A stretch of 64,000 bases of DNA from Streptomyces sp. ICC1 (GTDB taxonomy: Bacteria > Actinomycetota > Actinomycetes > Streptomycetales > Streptomycetaceae): assembly GCF_003287935.1 (NCBI RefSeq), contig NZ_CP030287.1, positions 8,076,487 through 8,140,486 on the forward strand. The letters run 5' to 3'. Made by a program: the position numbers and the translations under genes. Position 1 is the stretch's first letter, and the number at the start of each line of letters is the position of its first letter. The notes below the pieces were generated by a model, which was not told where the DNA came from, ran no database searches, and saw only the letters and a program-made list of their open reading frames with translations. Of the stretch, positions 25,600 through 34,993 are shown piece after piece.

Positions 25600-25765
25600 A
25601 TGTCCCGACAACTCCTCACGCCCCCACGGGCCGCCGCCCTCGCCACCGCGGTCCTCGCCACGATCCTGCCGGCCGTGGCCTGGATGGCCGGCGGCGCGGC
25701 CAGCGCCGCCCCGGCCCCGGCCCTCGCCGCCGCGGCCGCCCCGGCAGCCCGGCGGGACCGGCTCC
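25600..25765 (+). other. Unplaced segment with secretory-leader-like frame
   Basis: Between the priA and PKS similarities is a short stretch matching neither. In a different frame, ATG 25600 starts a segment resembling a signal peptide (TPPRAAALATAVLATILPAVAWMAGG, then AASAAPAP). That frame loses any protein character after about 50 residues. It may be a third DNA fragment at a compound chimeric join. No function is assigned. Confidence 0.4.
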
Positions 25766-28700
25766 GCCGACCGCGGGCTGGTCGTCGCGGTCAGCCCGTT
25801 CGAGGAGCCCAATCCGCGGATCGTCGCCGCCGCCGAGCGCGCCGGGGCCCTCGGCCTGCTGGACCTCGGCCGTGACGAAGGGGCCTCGCGGCGTGCCGTC
25901 GCCGAGCTCGCCCACCGCCTCACCGGGCGCCCTTACGGGGTACGGGTGCCCGCGGGCTGCCCGACCGGGCCGCGCGACCTGCCGGCCGAGGTGGACACGG
26001 TCCTCCTGGCCGACCCCGCGTCGCACACCGCCGAGCGGATCGCCGACTGGGCGGCGTCCGCCGGGAGCCCCCGCGTCTGGGCCGAGGTCACCGATCTGCC
26101 GCAGGCCCTCGCGGCCGCGGCCGCCGGGGCGGACGCGCTCGTCGCCAAGGGGCACGAGGCCGGCGGCCGGGTGGGCGGGGCCACCACCTTCGTCCTGCTC
26201 CAGCAGCTCCTCGCCGACCCCGCGATCGGGTTGCCCGTACGGGCGTACGGCGGGATCGGGCCGCACACGGCGGCCGCGGCCGTCGCGGGCGGAGCCCGCG
26301 GGGTGCTGGTCGACGCACAACTCGCCCTCACCCCCGAGGGGGAGGCCGATCTGCCCGCCGAAGTGGCCGCGGCGCTGCGGGCCATGGACGGCTCCGAGAC
26401 CAGGCTCCTGGACGGCCACCGGGTCTACGCGCGCCCCGACCTGACCCCGCCCGTGGGCCCCGCCGCCGGCCTGCTCGGCGCCCGGGACCTGCGGACGCAA
26501 CTGCTCCCCGTCGGACAGGACGGGGCCGCGGCGGCCCGGCTGGCCGCACGCCACCGCACGACCGGCGGCGTCCTCCAGGCCATCCGGGCGGCCGTCACGG
26601 GCCACCTGGCGGCCGCCGTACGGGCCCGGCCGCCCGGCGGCGCACAGGGCCCGGGGCAGCCGCTCCACGTGGCCCAGGGCCCGATGACCCGGGTGAGCGA
26701 CCAGGCCGCCTTCGCCGAAGCGGTCGCCGCCGAGGGCGGGGTCCCCTACCTGGCGCTCGCCGTGATGGAAGGCCCCGAGGTGCGCCGGCTGCTCGCCGAG
26801 GCCGCCGACCGCCTCGGGGACCGGCCCTGGGGCGTGGGACTGCTCGGCTTCGCCCCGGCCGAACTGCGGGCCGCGCAACTGGCGGCCGTCGCCGAGGTGC
26901 GTCCCCCGCACGCGATCATCGCGGGCGGCACCCCGGGGCAGGCCGCCCCGCTGGAGGCGGCCGGGATCCGCACCCATCTCCACGTGCCCTCGCCCGGGCT
27001 GCTGGAGCGCTACCTCGCCGAGGGGGCGCGCAGGTTCGTGTTCGAGGGGCTGGAGTGCGGCGGCCACGTCGGACCGCGCGCCTCGTTCCCGCTGTGGGAG
27101 GAGCAGATCGAGCTGCTCCTGTCGTGTCGCGAACCGGCCGCGCTGGACGTGCTGTTCGCCGGCGGCATCCACGACGGGCGCTCCGCCGCGATGGCCGCGG
27201 CCGCCGCGGCGCCGCTCGCCGATCGGGGCGCCCGGATCGGCGTGCTCATGGGCACCGCCTACCTCTTCACCGAGGAGGCGGTCGCGGCCGGCGCCGTGCT
27301 GCCGCGCTTCCAGCGCGCCGCCGTGGAGTGCGCCGACACCGTACTGCTGCACACCGCGCCCGGGCACGCCACACGGTGTGCCGCCACCCCGTACGCCGCC
27401 GCCTTCGAGGAGACCCGGCGCCGGCTCGAAGACGGCGGCGCGCAGCCGCGCGAGGTGTGGGAGGAGCTGGAGCGGCTCAACCTGGGCCGGCTGCGGATCG
27501 CCAGCAAGGGCCTGCGGCGCACGGCCGGCGGCACCGCACTGGAGCCCGTGGACGAGGAACAGCAGGAAGCAGAAGGGCTGTTCATGCTCGGCCAGGCCGC
27601 CACCCTGCGCTCCGGGACCACCACGATCGCCGCGCTGCACGCCGAGGTCACCGAGGGAGCGACCGAGCAACTGCGCCGGCGCGCCCGGGAGCTGGCCGCA
27701 CCCGCGGCCGACGAGGCGCCGCCCGAGCCGCTGGACATCGCCGTCGTCGGCATGGCCTGCGCCTATCCCGGCGCACCCGACCTCGCCGCCTACTGGGCCA
27801 GGATCCTGGCCGGGGCCGACGCGGTGACCGAGGTGCCGGCCGAACGCTGGGACCCGGCGCTCTACTTCGACCCCGACCCGGCCCGGGCCGGGGAACGCAC
27901 CCCCTCCCGGTGGGGCGGCTTCCTCGGCCCGATGCCCTTCGACGCCCTGGCCCACGGCATCCCGCCCGCGTCGCTGGCCGGGATCGAACCGGTCCAGCTG
28001 CTGGCCCTGGAGATCTCCGCGCGCGCCCTGGCGGACGCCGGGTACGGCAAGGACCGCGCATTCGACCGGTCCCGTACCTCCGTGGTCTTCGGCGCGGAGG
28101 CCGGCACCGAACTGGCGGGAGCGTACGGGCTGCGCGCGCTGTACCCCGGATACCTGGGCGAGCTCCCCGCGGGGCTCGACGCGCAACTGCCGCGGCTCAC
28201 CGAGGACTCCTTCCCCGGAGTGCTCGCCAACGTCATCGCGGGCCGGGTCGCCAACCGGCTGGACCTCGGCGGCGCCAACTGCACGGTCGACGCCGCGTGC
28301 GCCTCCTCGCTGGCCGCACTGGACCTCGCCTGCCGCCAACTGCGCGACCAGGACAGCGACATGGTGCTGTGCGGCGGAGCCGATGTCCACAACGGCATCA
28401 ACGACTACCTGCTGTTCTCCTCCGTCCGCGCCCTCTCGCCGCGCGGCCGCTGCCGGCCCTTCGACGCCACCGCGGACGGCATCGCCCTCGGCGAGGGCGT
28501 GGGAGCGCTCGTGCTGAAGCGGCTCGCGGACGCGGAACGGGACGGCGACCGGGTGTACGCCGTGATCAAGGCGGTCGGCGCGTCCAGTGACGGACGGTCC
28601 CTCGGCCTGACCGCCCCCCGGCCGGAAGGGCAGCGCCGGGCCCTGGAGCGGGCCTACGCGCGGGCCGGGATCAGCCCCGCGGAGGTCGGCCTGGTCGAAG

Positions 28701-31700
28701 CGCACGGGACCGGCACCGTCGTCGGCGACAGCACCGAACTGGCCGTACTGAGCGAGCTGTTCACCGGGGCCGGCGCGGCGCCGGGCGCCTGTGCGCTGGG
28801 TTCGGTGAAATCGCAGATCGGGCACACCAAGTGCGCGGCCGGGCTGGCCGGGCTCATCAAGGCGGCCCGGGCGGTCCACTCGGGCGTACGGCCGCCGACC
28901 CTGCACATCGACGGCCCGGTCCCGGCCTGGCAGGCGGGGACCAGCCCGTTCTTCTTCGACGCGCAGGCCCGGCCGTGGGCGGCGCCCCCGGAGCGGCGGA
29001 TCGCCGGGGTGAGCGCCTTCGGCTTCGGCGGCACCAACTACCACGCCGTGCTCACCGGTTACGCCGGATCCGAAGAGCCCCGGCACGGGCTGGAGGAGTG
29101 GCCGGCCGAACTGTTCTGCTTCCGCGGCGCGGACCGCCGCGCCGCGGGCCGGGCGATGGCACGGCTCGCGGCCCGGCTGGAGGAGAACGACGCGGCCGGG
29201 CGGCCGTGGGCGCTGCGGGACCTCGCCGCGGAGGCCGCGGCGGACCCCGGCGCGGTGCGGGTCGCCGTCGTGGCCGCCGACCTGGACCAGCTCGCCGCCC
29301 GGCTGGAGCGCGCCCGGGCCTTCGTCCCGGGCGAGGGGGTCCACGTACGGGAGGAGGCGGCGGACCCCGGCCTGGTGGCCTTCCTGTTCCCCGGACAGGG
29401 CAGTCAGCGCCCGGGAATGCTGGGCGAGCTGTTCACCGCCTTCCCGGCGCTGCGGGAGCTCCTGGACGCGGCCCCGGCGGGGGTGGTCTCCGCGGTGTTC
29501 CCGCCGGCGGCCTTCACCGCGCCGGAGCGGGCCGCACAGCGCGCCGCGGTCACCGACACCCGGGTGGCCCAGCCGGCCCTGGGACTCGCGGGCTCGGCGG
29601 CGCACTTGCTGCTCGGGACCCTGGGCGTACGGCCCGACTGCGTGGCCGGGCACTCCTACGGCGAGCTCACCGCCCTGTGGGCGGCGGGCGTGTGGGACAC
29701 GGAGAGCCTGCTGAGGCTGAGTGCCCGCCGGGCCGAGGCCATCCTGGCCGCCGCGGGGGACGATCCCGGGTCGATGGCGGCGGTCAAGGCCGCACCGGAG
29801 CAAGTGCGCCCGATCGCCGAGCGCTCCGGATGCGTGGTGGCGAACCACAACGCGCCACGGCAGTGCGTGGTCTCGGGGCCCACCGCCGCCGTCCTCGAGG
29901 CGGTGGCCGCCCTGCGGGAGGCGGGCCTGTCGGCGGAGCCGATCCCGGTGGCCTGCGCGTTCCACAGCGAGGTGGTGGCGGGGGCCTCGGCGGCCCTCGC
30001 CGAGGAGCTGGCCGGGACGGCGATGGCCGATGCCGCCGTCCCGGTCTGGTCGAACACGACGGCCCGTCCGTACCCCGGGTCCGCCGGGGAGGTACGGGAC
30101 CTGGTGGCCCGTCAGGTCGCCGAGCCGGTCCGGTTCGTGGAGCAGGTGGAGAACATGTACGCGGCCGGAGTCCGGACCTTCGTGGAGGCGGGGCCGGGCC
30201 GTGTGCTGTCCGGCCTGATCGGCCGCATCCTGCACGACCGGCCGCACACGGTGGTCCCGCTGGACGTGCCGGGGGAGCACGGCCTCGTCAGGCTTGTCAC
30301 GGCGCTGGCGGAACTGGCGGCGGCGGGCGTGTCCGTGGCCCCGGAAGCCCTGTTCCGCGGCCGGACCTCGCGGCTCCCCGAGCGGGCGCCGCGCCGCCCG
30401 GGCTGGCTGGTGGACGGCCACCTGGTCCGCACGTCGGACGGCGCCCCGGTCCCGGGAGGCCTCCGGCCGGCCGGCCGGGTGGGTGTGGCGGTGCCGGTGC
30501 CGGTCGTGGTGACCGCGGCCGCGGGTCCGGATCCGGCCGCGTACGGGCCCGCGGGCCCGGTTCCGGCCGCCGGGTGGGCGCACGGCGCCGAGGTCCACGC
30601 AGTGAACGGTTCCCGGGCCGCCGGAGGTCTCCGGTCCGCGTCAGCACACGACATGGGAGGACACCAGATGGCCCAGACGACGAACGGCGCCCCGGCCGGA
30701 GGCCATTGGCCTCCGGCGGCCGCGGAAACCCCCGGCCGGGCAGCGGCCGGGTCCGCGCCGGGCCCGCTCCCCGGCCACCCGGACGGCCCGGCCGCGGGCC
30801 CGGGCCCGGCGGACGGTCGCGCCGTCCGCGCCGCGGACGACGACCGGTTCGGGGGACGGGCGGACGGCCACCCGGTCCGCGCGACGGGCGACGGCCCGGC
30901 CGTGGCCCCGGCCGACGGCCACCGGGGGCGGTCCGCGGACGGCACGCAGGCCGCCGCGGTCTTCCGGTCCGTCCCGGTGGACTGCCGGGACGAGGCGGTC
31001 CTGGAGTACCTGCGCGGCTCGCGCGAGCTGGTCCAGGCACAGCGGGACGTGATGCTGGGCTATCTGGGCACGACGGCGCCGGGCGCCGGGCGACCCTGGA
31101 CCGGCGCGCTCGCGGCCCCGCTCCCCGCCCTCGGCGCCGCGCCGGACCAGTGGCCGGTGCTCGAAGCCGCCGGGACCACCGGCCAGGGCTCCGCGGACCC
31201 GCGGTACGTGGCAGCCGCCACCGGCCCGGGCTCCGCGACGCCGCAGGGTGCGGCCGTGCGCAACGGCCAGGTCCCGGCGGGGCCGTACGGCGCGGCCGCC
31301 GCCCCGGGAGCGGACGCGGCCACCGGCCAGGGCCAGGCGGGTCCGCCCGACGCGCGGGCTCTGCCGGGAGCCGGCGGCGGCTCGTGGACCGCGGCCTTCG
31401 GCGCGGCTCAGGCCGGTGCGGCCGACGGGCCCGGGGGGTCCGGGACCTGGCCGCCGGTCCCGGGCGGCGCGGCCACCGGACAGGCACCGGACGGCCCGGG
31501 CCTGCCGGGAGGCTCCGGCGGCTCGTGGGCGGCCACGGCCTACGAGACTCCGGCGGGCGCCGGTCACGGCCCCGAGGACGGCGCCACCCGGCCACCGGCT
31601 CCCGGCGGCGCGGCCCCGGCGGGGGCCCCGTACGGCCCGCCGCCGGCGTACGGCGGCGCGGCTCCGGCCGTGGCGCCGCCCGGCGGCACCGTCTCCCCCG

Positions 31701-32028
31701 GGTCCGGCCCCGGCGCCGGAACCGCCGACGCGGTGACACCACCGCCCGGGGGCTCCCACCGCACACCGGAAGAGGTGATGGACGTGATCGTGGAGATCGT
31801 CCACACCCGGACCGGATACCCGCGGGACATGCTCGAACCCGAACTGGACCTGGAGGCGGACCTGTCCATCGACTCCATCAAGCGGGTCGAGATCATCGGA
31901 GCGCTGGCCGACCGGATCGGCCTGCCCCAGGACCCGGGCGGCTCCGCCGAGTCCGCGGTCGAGGAACTGTCCCGCATCAAGACCCTGCGGGGCATCGTCG
32001 ACTGGGTCACGGCCCACACCGCCCACAC
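25766..32028 (+). CDS. PUFA-type iterative polyketide/fatty acid synthase (NPD-KS-AT-ACP), partial
   Basis: Domain order: a nitronate-monooxygenase/PfaD-like flavin barrel region (about 25770-27400; GLECGGHVGPR, GGIHDGRSAAMA, GVLMGTAYLFT). Next is a ketosynthase (27727-29070) with Cys at 28298-28300 in DAACASSL, His in EAHGTGT and His in GHTKCAAG. Next is an acyltransferase (29370-30320; FPGQGSQRPGM, active Ser at 29654-29656 in GHSYGE). A 1.4-kb Ala/Gly/Pro linker (30420-31770) leads to an ACP with phosphopantetheine Ser at 31874-31876 in DLSIDSIKRVEI. That ACP signature is typical of PfaA/HglE-type synthases. Both ends are lost: the 5' end at a compound join and the 3' end at an adapter-like sequence. 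Ketoreductase and dehydratase domains are not seen. The product is unknown. Confidence 0.85.
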
Positions 32029-32061
32029 CCGTCCCCTATACCCCTCTGACGCGGCCGACCA
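32029..32061 (+). other. Degenerate sequencing-adapter sequence inside the window
   Basis: Bases 32029-32061 match the Nextera mosaic end CTGTCTCTTATACACATCT followed by GACGCTGCCGACGA at 26 of 33 positions without gaps. Coding potential of the PKS ends exactly here. The following 32062-32219 has no convincing gene, only a 28-bp palindrome at 32091-32118. This is most simply a library or assembly artefact. Confidence 0.85.
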
Positions 32062-32090
32062 GCTCGCCCCCGGGCCACCCCCACCTCGCC

Positions 32091-32118
32091 GGCGCCCGTC
32101 CGGCCCCGGACGGGCGCC
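32091..32118. terminator. 28-bp palindrome before serine hydrolase gene
   Basis: GGCGCCCGTCCGG (32091-32103) pairs with CCGGACGGGCGCC (32106-32118) around a CC spacer. It could terminate the leftward serine-hydrolase transcript, which ends about 100 bp upstream. Confidence 0.6.
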
Positions 32119-32219
32119 GGCACGGCCACCACTACGTCATCGACCGCCACCACCAGCGCTGGCCCCACCCGGCCGGGGCCGCGCGGGGACGCGCTCCGCG
32201 GTCTCCCTGACCGCCGGGA

Positions 32220-33413
32220 TCACTTGCGCAGCAGGGCGCAGACGAAGTCCTCCTGGACCTCCCGGACCTGTGCGAGCAGGTCGGGGTTGGTGGTGAGGGA
32301 GGTCTGCGCGGTGATCGAGAAGGTCAGCGAGCGCCGGCCGTCCGCCGTGGCCGCCGCCAGCTGCGTGTAGCCCGCCGTGTTGCCGGTGTGGCCGTACACG
32401 ACTCCGCAGCGCGTGGTGTAGCGGAAGATCGCCAGGCCCGCCTCGGTGCGGCCGGGGCCGGGGGGCTGGGACAGTGCGCCGGGGATGAACCGGAACTGCT
32501 GGCGCCGGGTGCGCTCCGAGACGAGCGCGCCGCCCGCGTAGCCCCGGATGAACGCGGTCAGGTCCTTCGGCGTCGAGACGATGCCCCCGGACGCCCAGGC
32601 TCCCGAGGCGCCCACCGCCTCGCTGACGTCGACGGGCCCGGCCTGCGGGTCGATCTGGTAGCCGTGGAGGAAGGGCGCGGGCAGCCGGTAGCCCTGGGGC
32701 AGGCTCGTGGCGTGCAGGCCCAACGGCTCGTAGACGAGCTCGCGCAGCAGGTCCTCGTACCGGCGCCCGGTGGCGGCCTCGGCCATGAGGGCGACGGCGA
32801 TGTTGTCGGAGTTGGAGTACTGGTAGCGGCTGCCCGGCCGGAAATCGAGGTCCTCGTCGGCGACGAACTCCAGCAGGCGCCGGGAGTCGAAGCGGTGGCG
32901 GGGGTCCTCGGAGATGACGTCGATGAAGCCCTGGGACGCCGAGTAGTCGGGCAGTCCGCTGGTGTGGTTGAGCAGTTGACGCAATGTCACCCGGTGCCAC
33001 GCGTCCGGCTGGCCGGGCAGCACCCGGCCGATCGTGTCGTCCAGGTGCAGCTTGCCGCGGTCGACGAGCGTCAGGGCCACCGCCCCGCTGAAGGCCTTGG
33101 CGACGCTGGCGATCCGCATGTGGTCGGTGGCCTTCGGCGGCCGGCCGCTCTCCACGTCGGCCACGCCCGCCCGGTAGACCTCCGTACGGTCGCCGTCGCG
33201 CAGGACGGCGATGACCCCGGGCGGCCCGTCGGGCCGCTCCACCAGTTCCCTCAGCTCCTGGCGGAGGGAGGGCCCGGGCGGCGGGTTGCGGTCCGCGCCG
33301 GCCTGCGCGGGCTGCACGGAGACGGCGAGCACGGCGCCGCACACTGCGGTGGCGGCGGCCAGGCGCAGCGAAGGGCGGATCCGGCCGGTGCGGCCGTACG
33401 GGCGTCGGGACAC
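32220..33413 (-). CDS. Secreted serine hydrolase, beta-lactamase / D-Ala-D-Ala carboxypeptidase family
   Basis: This is a 397-aa exported protein. A Tat/Sec-like signal spans residues 1-38 (RRPYGRTGRIR, hydrophobic stretch, VQPAQA cleavage). It carries the class C beta-lactamase / R61 DD-peptidase motifs: SVAK (SxxK nucleophile) near residue 88, YSN in YQYSNSDN near 186, and HTG in GHTGNTAGY near 340. It may act on peptidoglycan or as an esterase; sequence alone does not decide. The GTG start follows GGAGGTACCCCC. The 276-bp gap to the divergent P450 gene holds only GTCCGTGGCCC direct repeats. Confidence 0.9.
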   Translation of the reverse strand: MSRRPYGRTGRIRPSLRLAAATAVCGAVLAVSVQPAQAGADRNPPPGPSLRQELRELVERPDGPPGVIAVLRDGDRTEVYRAGVADVESGRPPKATDHMRIASVAKAFSGAVALTLVDRGKLHLDDTIGRVLPGQPDAWHRVTLRQLLNHTSGLPDYSASQGFIDVISEDPRHRFDSRRLLEFVADEDLDFRPGSRYQYSNSDNIAVALMAEAATGRRYEDLLRELVYEPLGLHATSLPQGYRLPAPFLHGYQIDPQAGPVDVSEAVGASGAWASGGIVSTPKDLTAFIRGYAGGALVSERTRRQQFRFIPGALSQPPGPGRTEAGLAIFRYTTRCGVVYGHTGNTAGYTQLAAATADGRRSLTFSITAQTSLTTNPDLLAQVREVQEDFVCALLRK

Positions 33414-33689
33414 GGGGGTACCTCCGGGGGGAGAGACGGAGCGGCGGTGGCCCACGATGACAGGAGCCCTCCGGATCCGGCCGCGACACGGCCGCGCGCC
33501 GCCCGTCCGTGGCCCGTCCGTGGCCCGTCCGGCCCTGGCGGGGGCGGTGCGAGCCGGTCGAACACCTGCCCGCGGCTTGGACTTCCCGGCGGGGCAACCA
33601 ATGGCGCCGATCCGCGTCTTGAACTTCTGGCGGTCCGCATCCGTTCGCACCGTCCGTGACCGTCCCCCCGCTTCGAGAGGTTCTCCGCC

Positions 33690-34940
33690 ATGCCCCTGGT
33701 CGGTTCCGGTTTCAGCGTCCTTTCCGAGGAGTTCGCCTCGGCCCCCCAACTCTTCTTCGCTTGGCTGAGGGAGCATGCACCGGTGCACCACGAGCCGTCG
33801 ATCGACGCCTACTTCCTCTCCCGCCACCAGGACGTGAGACGGGTGCTCACCGACCACGAGGCGTTCACCACGGAGATGCTCCAGGTGCGCGCCGAGCCGG
33901 TGATGCGCGGCCGGGTCCTCTCCCAGATGACCGGGGCCGAACACACGGCCAAGCGGAAGATCTTCGTCCGCGGCTTCACGGGGCAGGCCCTGCGGGACCA
34001 GGTGCGCGCCGTCCACACCCGTGCCGCCGAGCTCGTCGCGCCCTTCCTGGCACGGGGGCGGATGGACCTCGTCAACGATTTCGGCAAGCCCTTCGCCGTG
34101 CTCGTGACGCTCGACGTCCTCGGCCTGGACACGGCGGACTGGCGTGACGTGGCCGCCTGGAACAGCGGGATCACCGAGTTCGTCACCAGCGTCGTCCTCA
34201 CTCCCGAGCGCCGGCGGCACTGTCTGGACTGCGCCGATCGGCTGGAGGCGTACCTGGCCCCCGTCATCGGGCAGCGGCGCCGCCATCCGGGCGAGGACCT
34301 GATATCGAAGCTGGTCACGGCCGAGTTCGACGGCATCGCCATGAGCGACCGCGACGTCACCGCGCTGATCACCAACGTCCTCGTCGCCGCGACCGAGCCC
34401 GCGGACAAGACGCTCGCCTACCTCTTCAAGCACCTGATCGACCACCCCGGGCAGATGGCCCGGGTCCGCCGGGACCCGGGCCTGCTGCCCGCCGCGATCG
34501 CCGAGACCCTGCGCTACACCCCGCCCGTGCAGCTCATCCCCCGACTGGCCGAGCGGGAAGCCGTGTTCGACGGCACCACCGTCCCGGCGGGCGCCACCGT
34601 CTTCTGCATGACCGGCGCGGCCAACCGCGACCCCGAGGCCTTCACCGACCCGGACACCTTCGACATCGACCGCCCCGATCTGGGCACCGCCCGCTCCTTC
34701 ACCGCCGCCGCCCAGCACCTCGCCTTCGGCACCGGGCTCCACCAGTGCGTCGGCGCCGCCTTCGCGCGCGCCGAGATCGAGACCGTCGCCGCACTGCTCC
34801 TGCCCCTGCTGGAGCAGGTCCGCCACAGCCCCGGCTCCCCCTACCGGGAGACCGGCCTGTACACCCGCGGTCCCGCCGCCCTGTCCGTGGACTTCACCCC
34901 CGTCCGCCCCGACGGCCGGGACCTCGGACCCGTCCGGTGA
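33690..34940 (+). CDS. Cytochrome P450
   Basis: This 416-aa soluble bacterial P450 has the ExxR motif in AETLRYTP and the haem ligand in FGTGLHQCVGAAFARAE. The I-helix oxygen-activation region reads LVAATEPADKTLA, in which the usual acidic/Thr pair is shifted. Membrane anchor and signal are absent. The ATG follows GAGAGGTTC. The next gene starts 53 bp downstream on the same strand. The substrate is unknown; no adjacent ferredoxin gene is seen. Confidence 0.93.
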   Translation: MPLVGSGFSVLSEEFASAPQLFFAWLREHAPVHHEPSIDAYFLSRHQDVRRVLTDHEAFTTEMLQVRAEPVMRGRVLSQMTGAEHTAKRKIFVRGFTGQALRDQVRAVHTRAAELVAPFLARGRMDLVNDFGKPFAVLVTLDVLGLDTADWRDVAAWNSGITEFVTSVVLTPERRRHCLDCADRLEAYLAPVIGQRRRHPGEDLISKLVTAEFDGIAMSDRDVTALITNVLVAATEPADKTLAYLFKHLIDHPGQMARVRRDPGLLPAAIAETLRYTPPVQLIPRLAEREAVFDGTTVPAGATVFCMTGAANRDPEAFTDPDTFDIDRPDLGTARSFTAAAQHLAFGTGLHQCVGAAFARAEIETVAALLLPLLEQVRHSPGSPYRETGLYTRGPAALSVDFTPVRPDGRDLGPVR

Positions 34941-34993
34941 CAATGGGGGCCACACCGGTACGGCACGCACAACAAGGGGGAACGGCGAGCGTC

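Noticed and set aside
25616..30598. Very long open frame on the minus strand opposite the PKS
   Set aside because: It is the antisense shadow of a GC-rich gene; it has no family-like motifs and is dominated by Arg, Gly and Gln.
25025..32296. A single 2423-codon open frame that could be annotated as one giant PriA-PKS fusion protein
   Set aside because: PriA and PKS similarities do not overlap, the joining stretch is unrelated to both, the 3' end is adapter-like, and neither family has such a fusion.
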